Positions 53,805 through 62,964 of a stretch of DNA of 64,000 nt are shown here, piece by piece. The translations under genes and the position numbers were made by a program. The stretch is from Amycolatopsis regifaucium (GTDB lineage: Bacteria > Actinomycetota > Actinomycetes > Mycobacteriales > Pseudonocardiaceae), in contig NZ_LQCI01000003.1 in the NCBI RefSeq assembly GCF_001613935.1, positions 354,500-418,499 of the forward strand, in the 5' to 3' direction. The stretch's first letter is position 1; every line of letters starts with the position of its first letter. A model generated the notes under the pieces. The model had not been told where the DNA came from. It did not search any database and worked only from the letters and a program-made list of their open reading frames with translations.

Positions 53805-54796
53805 CCCGGAACCACCCCGGCCATCGACACCTTCGTCAACGTCGCCGCGAACCCCTCGGCGAGCAGCGCACGCACGGCGCTCGCGGCAGTGTCCCCCAGG
53901 AAGACTCCGAAAACGCAACCGCCTCTCCCGGTCCCAGTGATCTTCGCGCCCAGGGCGCCGTGTCTCTTCAGCGCTTCTATGCAGTCGTCGGTCACGTCGT
54001 CGCTGACCCCCATGTCGTCCCGAAGCGTGTTTTGCGCCGCATCGAGCACTTCGCCTATCGAGACCGGATCCGGCGTTTCGTCTTCGAGGAGCGCGCGCAG
54101 CCTCTCGACGGCCTCATTCGTCCGACGGACATAGGCCGCGATCGCCGGGTCTCCGGCCTGGCTTCGCGCCCGCTTCCACCGGATGACCTCGCTGGTGTCC
54201 CGGGTGCGCCGGGTGTCCACCACGACGATCGCCAGGTCGCCCGGCCACGCCAGGTGTCCGACCGATTCGATACGCCCTCCGTGACAGAAGACCCGCACGA
54301 CACCGCCCGCCGTGCAGGGCACGTAGTCCATCGGACCGACATCCCGGCCCGCCAGTTCTCGTTCCACGACCAGGCCTGCCTCGATCGGCTCGCCGGGATC
54401 AATCCGGTCCGCGGGGATCGCCAGTGCCGCCACACACAAAGCCGCGCTGCTCGCCAGCCCCGCCCCTGGCGGTATCGCCGAGACGATGGCCAGCTTGCTC
54501 GGCCACCGATCGTCGTCGCGGTCATGGTGGAAGCTCACGGCGAGCCGGGCGAGTTCCGCCCAGGCCGCGTCGGCCGGTGTCCAGACGTCGGCGGACACCG
54601 CCTGGCCGGTGAGCGTGCCCGAAGCGAGTATCTCGAACGAAGTCGGAGGAGGGGCCATGCTGAGCGCGCACCGGATCCGGAGATCGATCGCGGCTTGGAG
54701 GGACGACCCGCCGAGCCAGTCCAGATCTTCGCCGGCGAGACAGATCCGGGCCGGCGCCGATCTCGACGGTTCCGGCTCAGTCGAGTTGTTTGTCAT
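53801..54796 (-). CDS. GHMP-family small-molecule kinase
   Basis: A 331-residue GHMP kinase. APARICLAGEDLDWLGG is the substrate-binding N-terminus (like galactokinase/heptose kinases), PPGAGLASSAALCVAAL the ATP loop, and GAKITGTGRGGCVFG motif 3. The substrate may be a sugar or a polyol; the sequence does not tell. I start at the ATG at 54796, which overlaps the cupin gene by 20 bp; the longer frame is unlikely. It is the last gene of a cupin/radical-SAM unit, so all three probably serve one pathway. Confidence 0.85.
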   Translation of the reverse strand: MTNNSTEPEPSRSAPARICLAGEDLDWLGGSSLQAAIDLRIRCALSMAPPPTSFEILASGTLTGQAVSADVWTPADAAWAELARLAVSFHHDRDDDRWPSKLAIVSAIPPGAGLASSAALCVAALAIPADRIDPGEPIEAGLVVERELAGRDVGPMDYVPCTAGGVVRVFCHGGRIESVGHLAWPGDLAIVVVDTRRTRDTSEVIRWKRARSQAGDPAIAAYVRRTNEAVERLRALLEDETPDPVSIGEVLDAAQNTLRDDMGVSDDVTDDCIEALKRHGALGAKITGTGRGGCVFGVFLGDTAASAVRALLAEGFAATLTKVSMAGVVPG

Positions 54797-55163
54797 TTCT
54801 GAAGATCTCCCGCTTGTCCACGCCGTCCAGTACCAGCTTGAAGACGATGAACCGGACCGGGTCGCCGGATCTGTTCTCCCAGGTATGCGGCGCGGTACCC
54901 AGTCGCGCGACATCGCCCGCGCCCAGTTCTTCCGTGCGCTCCTGGCCGTCCTCCCGCCAGTGCAGCAGCATGCGGCCCGCGACGACGTACACGGTCTCCT
55001 CGATCGTGTCGTGGTGATGCCATTGCTGCGTGACGCCGTCAGGAAGTTCGTTCCAATGGATCTCGTATTCGGGGAATAGGTGATAGCGGACCGCGGTGCC
55101 GTCGGGTTTGACGGCCTCCTTCCCGTCGGCCGCGCGGGAGATCAGCGGGGTCGTCGTACGCAC
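54777..55163 (-). CDS. single-domain cupin
   Basis: A 128-residue cupin. QQWHHHDTIEETVYVVAGRMLLHW holds the first metal-binding block (His-His...Glu) and GTAPHTWENRSGDPVRFIVFKLV the second with its His. It could be a metal-dependent isomerase, epimerase or binding protein. The GTG at 55163 has GGAG 8 nt upstream; the long upstream extension of the frame overlaps the radical SAM gene and looks like noise. It lies between the radical SAM and kinase genes. Confidence 0.8.
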   Translation of the reverse strand: MRTTTPLISRAADGKEAVKPDGTAVRYHLFPEYEIHWNELPDGVTQQWHHHDTIEETVYVVAGRMLLHWREDGQERTEELGAGDVARLGTAPHTWENRSGDPVRFIVFKLVLDGVDKREIFRNDKQLD

Positions 55164-55176
55164 AATCAAAACTCCG

Positions 55177-56292
55177 TCACAGGAAGGGGTCGTAATCGGG
55201 GACCGGTTCGAGGGGCTCGTCGCGCAGCCGGAACAGGGCGAGGTTCGAGCGGTGGCGGATGCAGTGGAAGCGGCAGTGTTCGTCGGGCCGGACCCCCTCG
55301 CGCACGCGGCGGCGGCGTTCACCGTTCCACATCCCGGCGAACGACTCGGTCGCGGGATCCCCGTACTGTGCCGCGGGATTACCGCGGTGATAGGGACAGA
55401 AGTAGGCGCCGGAGGTGGTGATCAGCGTGCGGAGATCGGCGATCGGACAGGAGGCGTAGTCCTTCACCTCGACGGCGGTCCCGCCCCCGACGGCGCCGAG
55501 CGTGGACGTGCTCAGCACCTCGAAGCCGTCGTGGTCCAGTTCGCGGATACGGGCGAGCTGTTCGGAAAGGACTTCCAGCAGGCTTCGATCCTGGCCGAGA
55601 ATGAAATGCTCCAGATCGTATTCCGGTTTCACCTCGAAGTAGTCGCACCCGATCCGTGCCGCGAGGGCGGCGGCTTCGGCTATCTCGTGCGCGTTGGTTT
55701 CACGCAATGAGCCGTCTTCGGCTTTCCGTCCCATGACCAGAAAAGAAAAGCCGAGCTTCCCGCGTTTCCGGGAAGCGAGCATTTCCATATTGCGCACGAC
55801 TTCGGCGAACCGGTTCCGCCCGCCGCGCCCCGGCCGGAACCGGCCGTAGGTTTCCGGGGTGGCCGCGTCGACCGAAACCCTGGTCCAGTTCGCCCGTTCG
55901 GCCAGTACGTCGATATGCCGGTGAATGGTGGTGCCGTTCGTGGTGATGCCGACGCTTATCCCGCCGTCGTGCAGGAGGGTGAGTACTCTCCCGATCGCCG
56001 AATGCAGCAGCGGTTCGCCGCCGCCGATGAGGATCACCGCCCGGACGCCTGCTTCGACGAGTTCGGCGGCGAGTCCGGTCAACCGTTCGCTGGAGAATCT
56101 CCCGTTGTTCAGAAGCCGCCCGCTGATGCATTCCGGGCAGGCGAGGTCGCAGAACGAGGTTGGGTCCAGCTCCACCACCAGCGGCGCGGCCGGTTGCACG
56201 CCGTTCGCCGCTTGGGAAACTTGCCGGTGCGCGAATTCCTGGTAAAGCTTCGAGGTGAGATCGAGTGGTCCGCCAAGAGGATCTGTCGACAT
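55177..56292 (-). CDS. radical SAM protein with SPASM-like C-terminus
   Basis: A 371-residue radical SAM enzyme. The cluster motif is CDLACPEC (Cys48, 52, 55), followed by IGGGEPLLH (SAM-binding GGE) and ITTNGTTIHRHID. Late Cys/His residues (CPIADLRTLITTSGAYFCPYHRGN and CRFHCIRH) suggest an auxiliary Fe-S cluster as in SPASM/Twitch enzymes. The substrate is unknown; no small peptide gene is seen beside it. The ATG at 56292 has GGAGG 8-9 nt upstream; an in-frame GTG at 56319 does not. It heads the radical SAM/cupin/GHMP-kinase operon. Confidence 0.85.
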   Translation of the reverse strand: MSTDPLGGPLDLTSKLYQEFAHRQVSQAANGVQPAAPLVVELDPTSFCDLACPECISGRLLNNGRFSSERLTGLAAELVEAGVRAVILIGGGEPLLHSAIGRVLTLLHDGGISVGITTNGTTIHRHIDVLAERANWTRVSVDAATPETYGRFRPGRGGRNRFAEVVRNMEMLASRKRGKLGFSFLVMGRKAEDGSLRETNAHEIAEAAALAARIGCDYFEVKPEYDLEHFILGQDRSLLEVLSEQLARIRELDHDGFEVLSTSTLGAVGGGTAVEVKDYASCPIADLRTLITTSGAYFCPYHRGNPAAQYGDPATESFAGMWNGERRRRVREGVRPDEHCRFHCIRHRSNLALFRLRDEPLEPVPDYDPFL

Positions 56293-56397
56293 CCGCGCCG
56301 CCTCCGCTTCGGTCGTCACCGCGGTGGGTCGCGCATGTGCACGACCCTGTCGGATACACTAACGTCTTGAGCAGTGTTGCAGAAAGGTCGCGTGAGC

Positions 56398-57756
56398 ATG
56401 CCTGATCGTTTCACCAAAACGCTGTCGAAAATGCGTTCCGCCGGAGCGCACGCCATGGAGCTGGCGGCACTGCGACGGCGCTTGGAACAACTGGCCGAAG
56501 ACGGCGCCGGTGAAATGCCGGGTTTGGAACTCGAGCCGCTCGAGGACATCAGCCGGCTGGTGGATCTGCCTGAGCCGGATGCCGATGCCGCGCGATACGC
56601 ACTGGACCGGACAGCGGTACTCAAGCTGAACGGCGGCCTCGGCACCAGTATGGGGCTCACCGGCCCGAAATCGCTGCTCGAAATCAAACCGGGCAAGACG
56701 TTCCTCGACGTCATCGCGATGCAGGTGCTTTCGACGCGCAAGACGTACAACGCCCGGCTGCCGCTGGTGCTGATGAACTCGGCCGGCACCCGCGAGCCCT
56801 CGCTCGAGCTGTTGAAGAAATACCCCGACCTGGCCGACGACGTCATCCCGGCCGACTTCCTGCAGGGTCGCGAGCCGAAGATCGCCGCAGCGGACCTGCA
56901 GCCGGTCGACTGGCCGGCCAATCGGGAGCTCGAGTGGTGCCCGCCGGGCCACGGTGATATCTACATCGCGCTGGCGGTTAGTGGGATGCGCGACCAGCTG
57001 CTGGCCGAGGGCATCAAGTGGTGCTTCGTCTCCAACGCGGACAACCTCGGCGCGGTGCCGGACGCCAGGATCGCGGCTTGGCTCGCCGACCAGGATATCC
57101 CCTTCGCGATGGAGACCGTTCTCGGCACCCCGGCCGACCGCAAGGGCGGTCACCTGGCCCGGCGTGACGGACGGATCGTTCTGCGCGAATCCGCCCAGGT
57201 GCCCGAGGGTGACGATTCGTTCGGCGACGTGGCCAAGTGGCGCTACTTCAACACGAACAACATCTGGTTCGACCTGGAACGACTGAAGGAGTTGCAGGAC
57301 GCCGACCCGGCCGCGCCGGAACTGCCGCTCATCGTGAACCGCAAGACCGTCGACCCGACCGATTCCGGCAGCACGCCGGTCATCCAACTCGAAACAGCGA
57401 TGGGCGCGGCGGTCGCTTCGGTCGAGGGTGCGCGGGCCATCGAGATCCCGCGGACCCGGTTCGCGCCGGTCAAGACCACCGACGACCTGCTCGTCGTCCG
57501 CTCGGACGCCTACGTGCTGGCCACAAGCGGCGAGATGGTCCCGGAATTCACCACGAGCCCGCCCGTGGTGTCGCTGGGCAAGGAGCATTTCAAGCTACTG
57601 CGGGACTTCGACGCCCGGATCCCGCAAGCGCCGTCGCTCAAGGAATGCACCAGCCTGGTCGTGGAAGGGGACGTCACGTTCGGGAAGGACGTGGTGCTCC
57701 GGGGTGAGGTCAAGATCGTCGGTCCCAAAACCATTCCGGACGGCGAAATCCTCTGA
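56398..57756 (+). CDS. UTP-glucose-1-phosphate uridylyltransferase, UGP2 type
   Basis: About 452 residues of the eukaryotic-like UDPGP family, unrelated in length and motif to bacterial GalU. VLKLNGGLGTSMGLTGPKS is the nucleotide-binding signature, then LMNSAGTREPS, CPPGHGDIYIAL, FVSNADNLGAV and RYFNTNNIW. It makes UDP-glucose for cell-wall and glycan synthesis. I use the ATG at 56398 (GTG at 56392 is an alternative) after AAAGG; a TACACT -10-like box lies at 56355-56360. Its stop is 1 bp from the convergent hydrolase-macro gene. Confidence 0.9.
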   Translation: MPDRFTKTLSKMRSAGAHAMELAALRRRLEQLAEDGAGEMPGLELEPLEDISRLVDLPEPDADAARYALDRTAVLKLNGGLGTSMGLTGPKSLLEIKPGKTFLDVIAMQVLSTRKTYNARLPLVLMNSAGTREPSLELLKKYPDLADDVIPADFLQGREPKIAAADLQPVDWPANRELEWCPPGHGDIYIALAVSGMRDQLLAEGIKWCFVSNADNLGAVPDARIAAWLADQDIPFAMETVLGTPADRKGGHLARRDGRIVLRESAQVPEGDDSFGDVAKWRYFNTNNIWFDLERLKELQDADPAAPELPLIVNRKTVDPTDSGSTPVIQLETAMGAAVASVEGARAIEIPRTRFAPVKTTDDLLVVRSDAYVLATSGEMVPEFTTSPPVVSLGKEHFKLLRDFDARIPQAPSLKECTSLVVEGDVTFGKDVVLRGEVKIVGPKTIPDGEIL

Positions 57757-57757
57757 T

Positions 57758-59215
57758 TCAGTGGAGTCCGCCGGGCTCCCTGGCGTGGGATTGGACGGCG
57801 GCGAGGACCGTCTCGGTCTCGGTCTTCGTCCAGGTCGAAATGTGTACTTCCCACGTGTCGTCCGCACGCAGTTCCTGTCGCAGGGCGCGCCACATCCATT
57901 CGAAGCAGATAGCGGGGTCCAGGCCGCCCAGCCCGGCGCCGAACAGCGGGAGCAGCACCGATCGCAGCTCCATGCCTTCCTCCTCGCGCTCACGTCGGGC
58001 GAGCTCGAAGACGTTGTGCACGGCCTGGGCGACGGAAAGAGGGTTCACCTCGAAGCGGTCGGTGCCGAGGACGGGGATCCCGATCGCGGCGTGGTAGATC
58101 CGCTGGACACCACGGCGGATCATGGCGCCCGACGACGTGGCGGCCACCGTCCCCGGTTCGACGGGCAGGCCGAATCGGCCGTTCTTCCGCATCCAGTCGT
58201 CGAGTTCGGCTGCGGCGGTGTCTTCGATGATCTCCCCGGCGGGCCCCCGTTTCGCCGCCGCGCGGCGCAACCTGCCGGAAACCGACGGTTTGAAGGTCAT
58301 CGCCATCTGCATGTAGATGTTTTCGGAAGTGCAGACGATGTCGACGTCGGAGATCTGGTCCACCGGGCCGGACCGGACAGCGATGGGAACGGGCTTTCCC
58401 GAGCCGCCTTCGATGTCGACCATGACCGGCCCGTGCAGGGTCATTTCGGAGTGATAGTCGTCGCTTTCCGAAGAGGCCATGCCGCTCTTCTGTTTCTGGG
58501 GCGACGGCATCGGCTCCGTAAGGGCGGTGATCAGTGCGGCGCGCAGTACCAGGAACGACGGGTGGGACAGGCTGTCCGGTTGGATGATCGTGGAGTGATC
58601 TCCTTGCAGCACACCGACTTCCGGGAACACGCTCCTCGCGGACGAGGCCCAGACGATGTTGTCCGTGTCGCCCGCGTAGCAGACGACCGGGATCGGGCAT
58701 CGGCGGTCGTCGAGGTACGGCGCGTAGACGACGTCGGCGAGCACCCTGCGCTGTGTTTCGACCACCGATTCGGCGAGCGGGCGCAATTCCCGCTCCTGCG
58801 TGTGCCAACCGAGCAGTGAGCGCCGCAGAGTCAGCATGAACTCGGATCCGTTGTTAGGGCAAGCGAACAGCACGATCCGCCGGATCCGGGCGAGCCGTAG
58901 GCCATTGCCCTCGGCCAGCTGACGCATCAGGAACCGGAGCACGATCAGCCCGCCCTGGCTGTGCGCGACCAGGACGACGCGCTCGTACTTCCCGTGCTTG
59001 GCCTCGAGAACACCGGCGAGGCGATCCGCGAGCACCGTGAAGTCCGGAACCCGGCGAGCCAGGTTCACCCGCAGTTTCGGTGAGGAGTAACCGAAGCAGT
59101 CGAAGTCGTAGTTCTTCACCAACTCCCTGTCGGCCGAAAGGAGCGCCTGCATCGCGTTCCAAGTCGACTCGGTGGAAAAGAGTCCGTGAACGAACAGCGC
59201 AAGGGACTTCGCCAC
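57758..59215 (-). CDS. alpha/beta hydrolase fused to a macro domain
   Basis: About 485 residues with two parts. The first 240 form an alpha/beta-hydrolase (ALFVHGLFSTESTWNAM; nucleophile elbow VLVAHSQGGLIVLRF). After a linker, the last 210 look like a macro domain: VDIVCTSENIYMQMAM at the adenosine pocket, GTVAATSSGAMI, YHAAIG, and VLLPLFGAGLGGLDPAICF at the diphosphate loop. Macro domains bind or hydrolyse ADP-ribose conjugates. A serine hydrolase joined to one is uncommon, and the two might remove linked groups in sequence. The GTG at 59215 follows TGAGGAG. Confidence 0.8.
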   Translation of the reverse strand: MAKSLALFVHGLFSTESTWNAMQALLSADRELVKNYDFDCFGYSSPKLRVNLARRVPDFTVLADRLAGVLEAKHGKYERVVLVAHSQGGLIVLRFLMRQLAEGNGLRLARIRRIVLFACPNNGSEFMLTLRRSLLGWHTQERELRPLAESVVETQRRVLADVVYAPYLDDRRCPIPVVCYAGDTDNIVWASSARSVFPEVGVLQGDHSTIIQPDSLSHPSFLVLRAALITALTEPMPSPQKQKSGMASSESDDYHSEMTLHGPVMVDIEGGSGKPVPIAVRSGPVDQISDVDIVCTSENIYMQMAMTFKPSVSGRLRRAAAKRGPAGEIIEDTAAAELDDWMRKNGRFGLPVEPGTVAATSSGAMIRRGVQRIYHAAIGIPVLGTDRFEVNPLSVAQAVHNVFELARREREEEGMELRSVLLPLFGAGLGGLDPAICFEWMWRALRQELRADDTWEVHISTWTKTETETVLAAVQSHAREPGGLH

Positions 59216-59263
59216 GATCAACTCCTCAGGCCGTGGGCTCACACGATACCCGGGAGAGGCGAT

Positions 59264-59989
59264 TCAGGTCGTCCGCTGAGCGATGAACACGTACTCGCGT
59301 CCTGGACGATCCGGGGCGTCCCGGACGTCCAGGACGCGGAAACCGTGTTCGCTCAGCAGCGCCTCCAGGTCTTCACGCTCGCGGAACCACAGCTTCGAAT
59401 CCGAGGTGACGACCTCGCCGTCGGAGAACCGGTAGCTGTACCGGAACGAGACGAACGGGAGGTTCACCTCGGTGACCTCGCGCCACTGCTCGACTTCGCC
59501 GACGCCCGGAACGTCGATGATCTCGTGCGCGGTGTCGGCGCTCCAGTCCTCCCATACGCGGCGATCCGGGCGCCGGATCTCGAACACCAGGTATCCGCCC
59601 GGCGTCAGCGCGGTGTGGATGCCTTCGAGAGTCCGGTCCCATTCGGCGTCGGTCAGGAAGACCTGGGCCACGTTGCCGGTCATCACGGCGAGATCGGCGT
59701 CCGCCTCACCCGCGGCTTTCGCTTCACCGTGGAGCCAGGTGATCTTTTTTTCCGGATCCTTGGCTTTCGCGATCTCCAGTGACGCCTCGGCCGGATCGAC
59801 CCCCACGACCTCGATCCCGCGCTCGGCCAGGAGGACGGCGAGACAGCCGGTGCCGCAGCCGACGTCGAGCACTCTCTTCGCCCCGAGTTCGCCGATGAGG
59901 GCGAGGTAGTGGTCGAGATCGTCGCGAGCGCCGTCGAAGGCGTCGTAGATCGGTGCGAGCCGGGCGTGGGCGAAGAGCGCGTCAGGCAT
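59264..59989 (-). CDS. class I SAM-dependent methyltransferase
   Basis: A 241-residue methyltransferase with the motif VLDVGCGTGCLAVLLAERG (about 40-58), VGVDPAE for motif II and GGYLVFEIRRPDRR after motif III. The substrate cannot be told. Its start overlaps the end of the MMPL transporter gene by 8 bp, so the two are co-transcribed. It may modify a lipid or small molecule moved by the transporter, or be a chance partner. Confidence 0.85.
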   Translation of the reverse strand: MPDALFAHARLAPIYDAFDGARDDLDHYLALIGELGAKRVLDVGCGTGCLAVLLAERGIEVVGVDPAEASLEIAKAKDPEKKITWLHGEAKAAGEADADLAVMTGNVAQVFLTDAEWDRTLEGIHTALTPGGYLVFEIRRPDRRVWEDWSADTAHEIIDVPGVGEVEQWREVTEVNLPFVSFRYSYRFSDGEVVTSDSKLWFREREDLEALLSEHGFRVLDVRDAPDRPGREYVFIAQRTT

Positions 59990-62189
59990 TCGGCGACGAT
60001 AGTTCCGGTACGCGTTCGGAAGCCACGGATTTACGATCGGGCCGCCGGCCTCGATCTCCCAGCAGCGCGAGGAACGCGGGCAGCAGCACCCCGCGGACGA
60101 GGGTGGCGTCGATCAGCACGGCGACCGCCATCCCGACGCCCATCATCTTGTACTCGATCGCGCTCAGCGTCACGAAGACACTGAACACGCCGACCATGAT
60201 CACCGCCGCGCCGCTCACCACTCCGGCGCTGGTGCCGGTGCCGCGGACGATCGCGGTGACGGCGCCCTCGGCCCGGTGTTCACGGATCCGGCTGAGGATG
60301 AATATGTGGTAGTCCATGCTCAACCCGAGCAACAGGACGAACATGAACATCGGCAACCACCCGACGACCCCGCCATACGGGGTGAAACCCAGCAGAGACG
60401 CGAAATGCCCGTCCTGGAAGATCCAGGTGAGCACGCCGTAGGCCGCGCCGATCGACAGCAGGTTGAGCACGAGCGACACGAGTGACACCGCCACGGACCG
60501 GAAAGCCAGCAGCAGCAACACGAACGCCGCCAGCAACACGAATCCGAAGACCAGCGGCATCCGCTCGATGACCCGGTCGGCGAAGTCACGGGCGTTCGCC
60601 GTCCGGCCGGATACGGCGAAGTCGACACCGTCCACCTCGCCGATCGTCGCGGGCAGCAACTCGGTGCGCAGCTTCGCCAGCGCGGCGTCGGATGCCGCGT
60701 CCCGGCCGGCGCCGGAGAGTGGAACCCGGACGACCACCGCTTCGTCGACGTTCGCCACCGCGATGGGTCTGTTCAGCACCCCACCGGTTTCGCCGATCCG
60801 CCGGTCGAGTTCCGTGATCGCCGACCGCAGTGCCGGACTGTCCACCGGGCCGCCGTTCTCGGCCGTCAGCACCACCGTCGCGGGATAGACCACGCCGGGA
60901 AAGGCTTCCTGGGTGCGGATGGCGGCGTCGATCGTCGCCGTCGATCGAGGCAGGCTCTCCGCCGGCGTCGGGTCCTGCAGGCGCATGCCGAGCGCGGGCA
61001 GCGTGAGCAGGATCAGCAACGCGGCCGCGAGCCCGCCCCACAGCGCGGGCCGCCGGGTGACCGCCCGTGCCGTCGCGGACCAGAACCGCGAACTCTCCGC
61101 GGCCGTGCGCCGCTTGCCCAGCCAGGGAATCCGGCCGCGGTCGACCTTGTCGCCCAGCAGGGAAAGCAGCGCGGGCAGAACGGTGACCGCGCCGAGTACG
61201 GCCAAACCGACCACGAACGCCGTACTGATCGCGAGGCCGCTGAAGTTGTCGAGTCCGGTGAACGCCAGCCCGCTCACGCACAGGACGACCGTGACGCCGG
61301 AGACGACCACGACGTGGCCGGACGTCCTCGCCGAGATCCGGATCGCGTCGTCGACGGAGTGGCCTCGCGCGCGTTCTTCTCGTTGCCGCCTGAGAAAGAA
61401 CAGCGAGTAGTCGACGCCGACCGCCATCCCGATGAGGAGGGTGATCACCGTCGTCGCGCTGTTGATCGGGGTGAAGTCGTCGACGACGGAGAGGAACCCG
61501 AACGTCGCCGCGACACTCGCCCCCGCCAGCAGCAACGGGACCGACGCGGCGACCAGCGCGCCGAACACGATCAGCAGGATCACCAGCGTCATCGGCAGCG
61601 ACAGGAACTCCGACCGCTTGACGTCCTCCCGGATGCCCTTGTCGACCACGGAAGAGAGACTGAGATCGCCGGACTGTCCCAGCCGGACCGCCGGATGCCG
61701 GGCCGCGACTGAGCTGATCCGCACCACCGCGGTCTCGAAGTTCGGGCGGATGTCCTTCTCCTCGCCCGCGATCGAAAAACCGACCAGACCGGACCTGCCA
61801 TCAGCCGAGATCCGTTCCGCGCCCTCGGTGGCCAGCGGGGACCGGACGTCGGTGACGGCGCCGGACCGGGTGAGCGTGGTGACCAGGTCTTCGGTCGCCC
61901 GCCGGAGGTCCTCGTTGGCGGTGAACGGTGGAGCGTCAGGGGCCTTCGCCTCGACGAGAACGTTCTCGCGTAAGGGGTCGAAGGTGCGCTGGGCGTTCAA
62001 GGCGGTCTGAGCGCGACCGGATTCGCCAGGATCGGTGCTGCGACGGCTTTCACCGTCCAGCAGCGTCCCCGAAAGCAGGGCGATCAGCACCAGCGCGACC
62101 CAGCCGACGAGGGTCAGCGCGCGGTGCCGGATGGACCAGGCGGCGACGCGTTCGGTCACCGGTGTGCGCGATTGGGTTTCGGGCAGCAT
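59982..62189 (-). CDS. MMPL/RND-superfamily transporter
   Basis: A 735-residue membrane protein with about 12 membrane segments in the MMPL layout: one helix, a large extracytoplasmic loop, five or six helices (LLIGMAVGVDYSLFFLRRQREE), then the same again (LLGLSMDYHIFILSRIREHRAEG). The two D-Y pairs are the expected proton-relay sites. Actinomycete MMPL proteins export lipids or hydrophobic metabolites. ATG start at 62189. Confidence 0.92.
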   Translation of the reverse strand: MLPETQSRTPVTERVAAWSIRHRALTLVGWVALVLIALLSGTLLDGESRRSTDPGESGRAQTALNAQRTFDPLRENVLVEAKAPDAPPFTANEDLRRATEDLVTTLTRSGAVTDVRSPLATEGAERISADGRSGLVGFSIAGEEKDIRPNFETAVVRISSVAARHPAVRLGQSGDLSLSSVVDKGIREDVKRSEFLSLPMTLVILLIVFGALVAASVPLLLAGASVAATFGFLSVVDDFTPINSATTVITLLIGMAVGVDYSLFFLRRQREERARGHSVDDAIRISARTSGHVVVVSGVTVVLCVSGLAFTGLDNFSGLAISTAFVVGLAVLGAVTVLPALLSLLGDKVDRGRIPWLGKRRTAAESSRFWSATARAVTRRPALWGGLAAALLILLTLPALGMRLQDPTPAESLPRSTATIDAAIRTQEAFPGVVYPATVVLTAENGGPVDSPALRSAITELDRRIGETGGVLNRPIAVANVDEAVVVRVPLSGAGRDAASDAALAKLRTELLPATIGEVDGVDFAVSGRTANARDFADRVIERMPLVFGFVLLAAFVLLLLAFRSVAVSLVSLVLNLLSIGAAYGVLTWIFQDGHFASLLGFTPYGGVVGWLPMFMFVLLLGLSMDYHIFILSRIREHRAEGAVTAIVRGTGTSAGVVSGAAVIMVGVFSVFVTLSAIEYKMMGVGMAVAVLIDATLVRGVLLPAFLALLGDRGRRPDRKSVASERVPELSSPNA

Positions 62190-62250
62190 GAACTACAGTC
62201 CTTTGCGTGAAGGAGTGAGATGCCTCGGGCGAGGTTTTTGCTTCTTCTTT

Positions 62251-62284
62251 CCTGGGCCGTCGAGTTGCCGCTCGGCGGCCCAGG
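62251..62284. terminator. hairpin between minus-strand genes
   Basis: CCTGGGCCGTCGAG and CTCGGCGGCCCAGG pair (one G-T) across TTGCCG. It probably ends the transcript of the regulator/membrane-protein pair. A short plus-oriented GC stem with T5 lies at 62223-62239. Confidence 0.6.
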
Positions 62285-62319
62285 GCCTTTCGATCCGGTT
62301 CAAGCCGGGGAACGGGTGG

Positions 62320-62589
62320 TCAGTCGACCTCCTTGAGGATCCGCTCGACCGAGCCCACGCTCTTCCGGAGATCGGCGAGGCGTCCGTCGAGTTCGGTGAG
62401 TTTGCGCTCGGTCTCTTCCTGCGCCCGGACGGCCTTTTCGGCGAGCCTGCGGTATTCCTGTTCACGCGTGAGCGCGCCCCTGGCCCGGATGGTCGCGCCG
62501 AACTGCCAGACGACCACCGTGATCACCACGGTGAGGAACACGAAGATGCCGACCAGTCCGGCGACCTCTTGCCATTGATGCCACTTCAC
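62320..62589 (-). CDS. small membrane protein with coiled coil
   Basis: An 89-residue protein: one membrane helix (VAGLVGIFVFLTVVITVVVWQF) then a charged coiled coil (QEYRRLAEKAVRAQEETERKLTELDGRLADLRKSV). The start overlaps the regulator stop by 4 bp. It is probably membrane-anchored and cytoplasmic, with a structural or signalling role coupled to the regulator. Confidence 0.78.
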   Translation of the reverse strand: MKWHQWQEVAGLVGIFVFLTVVITVVVWQFGATIRARGALTREQEYRRLAEKAVRAQEETERKLTELDGRLADLRKSVGSVERILKEVD

Positions 62590-62936
62590 GGTCGTTCCCC
62601 CTCATCGCCCGGTGTACCCGCCGTTGATGTACTCAGCGTCGGCGCCGCGGCGGCGATGGCGTCCGGGCTCAGCTCGACCAGGAACGGTTTCACCTCGTAG
62701 AACTTCATCGCCTTCCCGTCCTCCGACAGCTCGAGAGTGGCCGACACGAGCCCAGCCGCCTCCAGTTTGCGCAGGTGGAGCTGCATGAGCGCCCGGCTGA
62801 TGCCGAGTTCTCGCGCCAGCTGGCTCACGTACGCGCGCTCCGCGCGGAGCGCCGCGACGATCCGCAGCCGGTGCGGATTCGCCAGGGTCCCCAGCAGCCG
62901 CAGCAACTCGTCGCCGGTCGGTCCGGTGGCGGTCAT
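62586..62936 (-). CDS. ArsR/winged-helix transcriptional regulator
   Basis: A 116-residue protein with an ArsR-like winged helix: LLGTLANPHRLRIVAALRAERAYVSQLARELGISRALMQLHLRKLEAAGLVSA. No metal-binding Cys is present, so it senses something other than a classic metal. The ATG at 62936 follows GGAG by 6 nt; a GTG at 62951 is an alternative. It probably controls the coupled small membrane gene and itself. Confidence 0.85.
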   Translation of the reverse strand: MTATGPTGDELLRLLGTLANPHRLRIVAALRAERAYVSQLARELGISRALMQLHLRKLEAAGLVSATLELSEDGKAMKFYEVKPFLVELSPDAIAAAAPTLSTSTAGTPGDEGERP

Positions 62937-62964
62937 CCCGAGCTCCAGCACATGCCAAAGAAAT

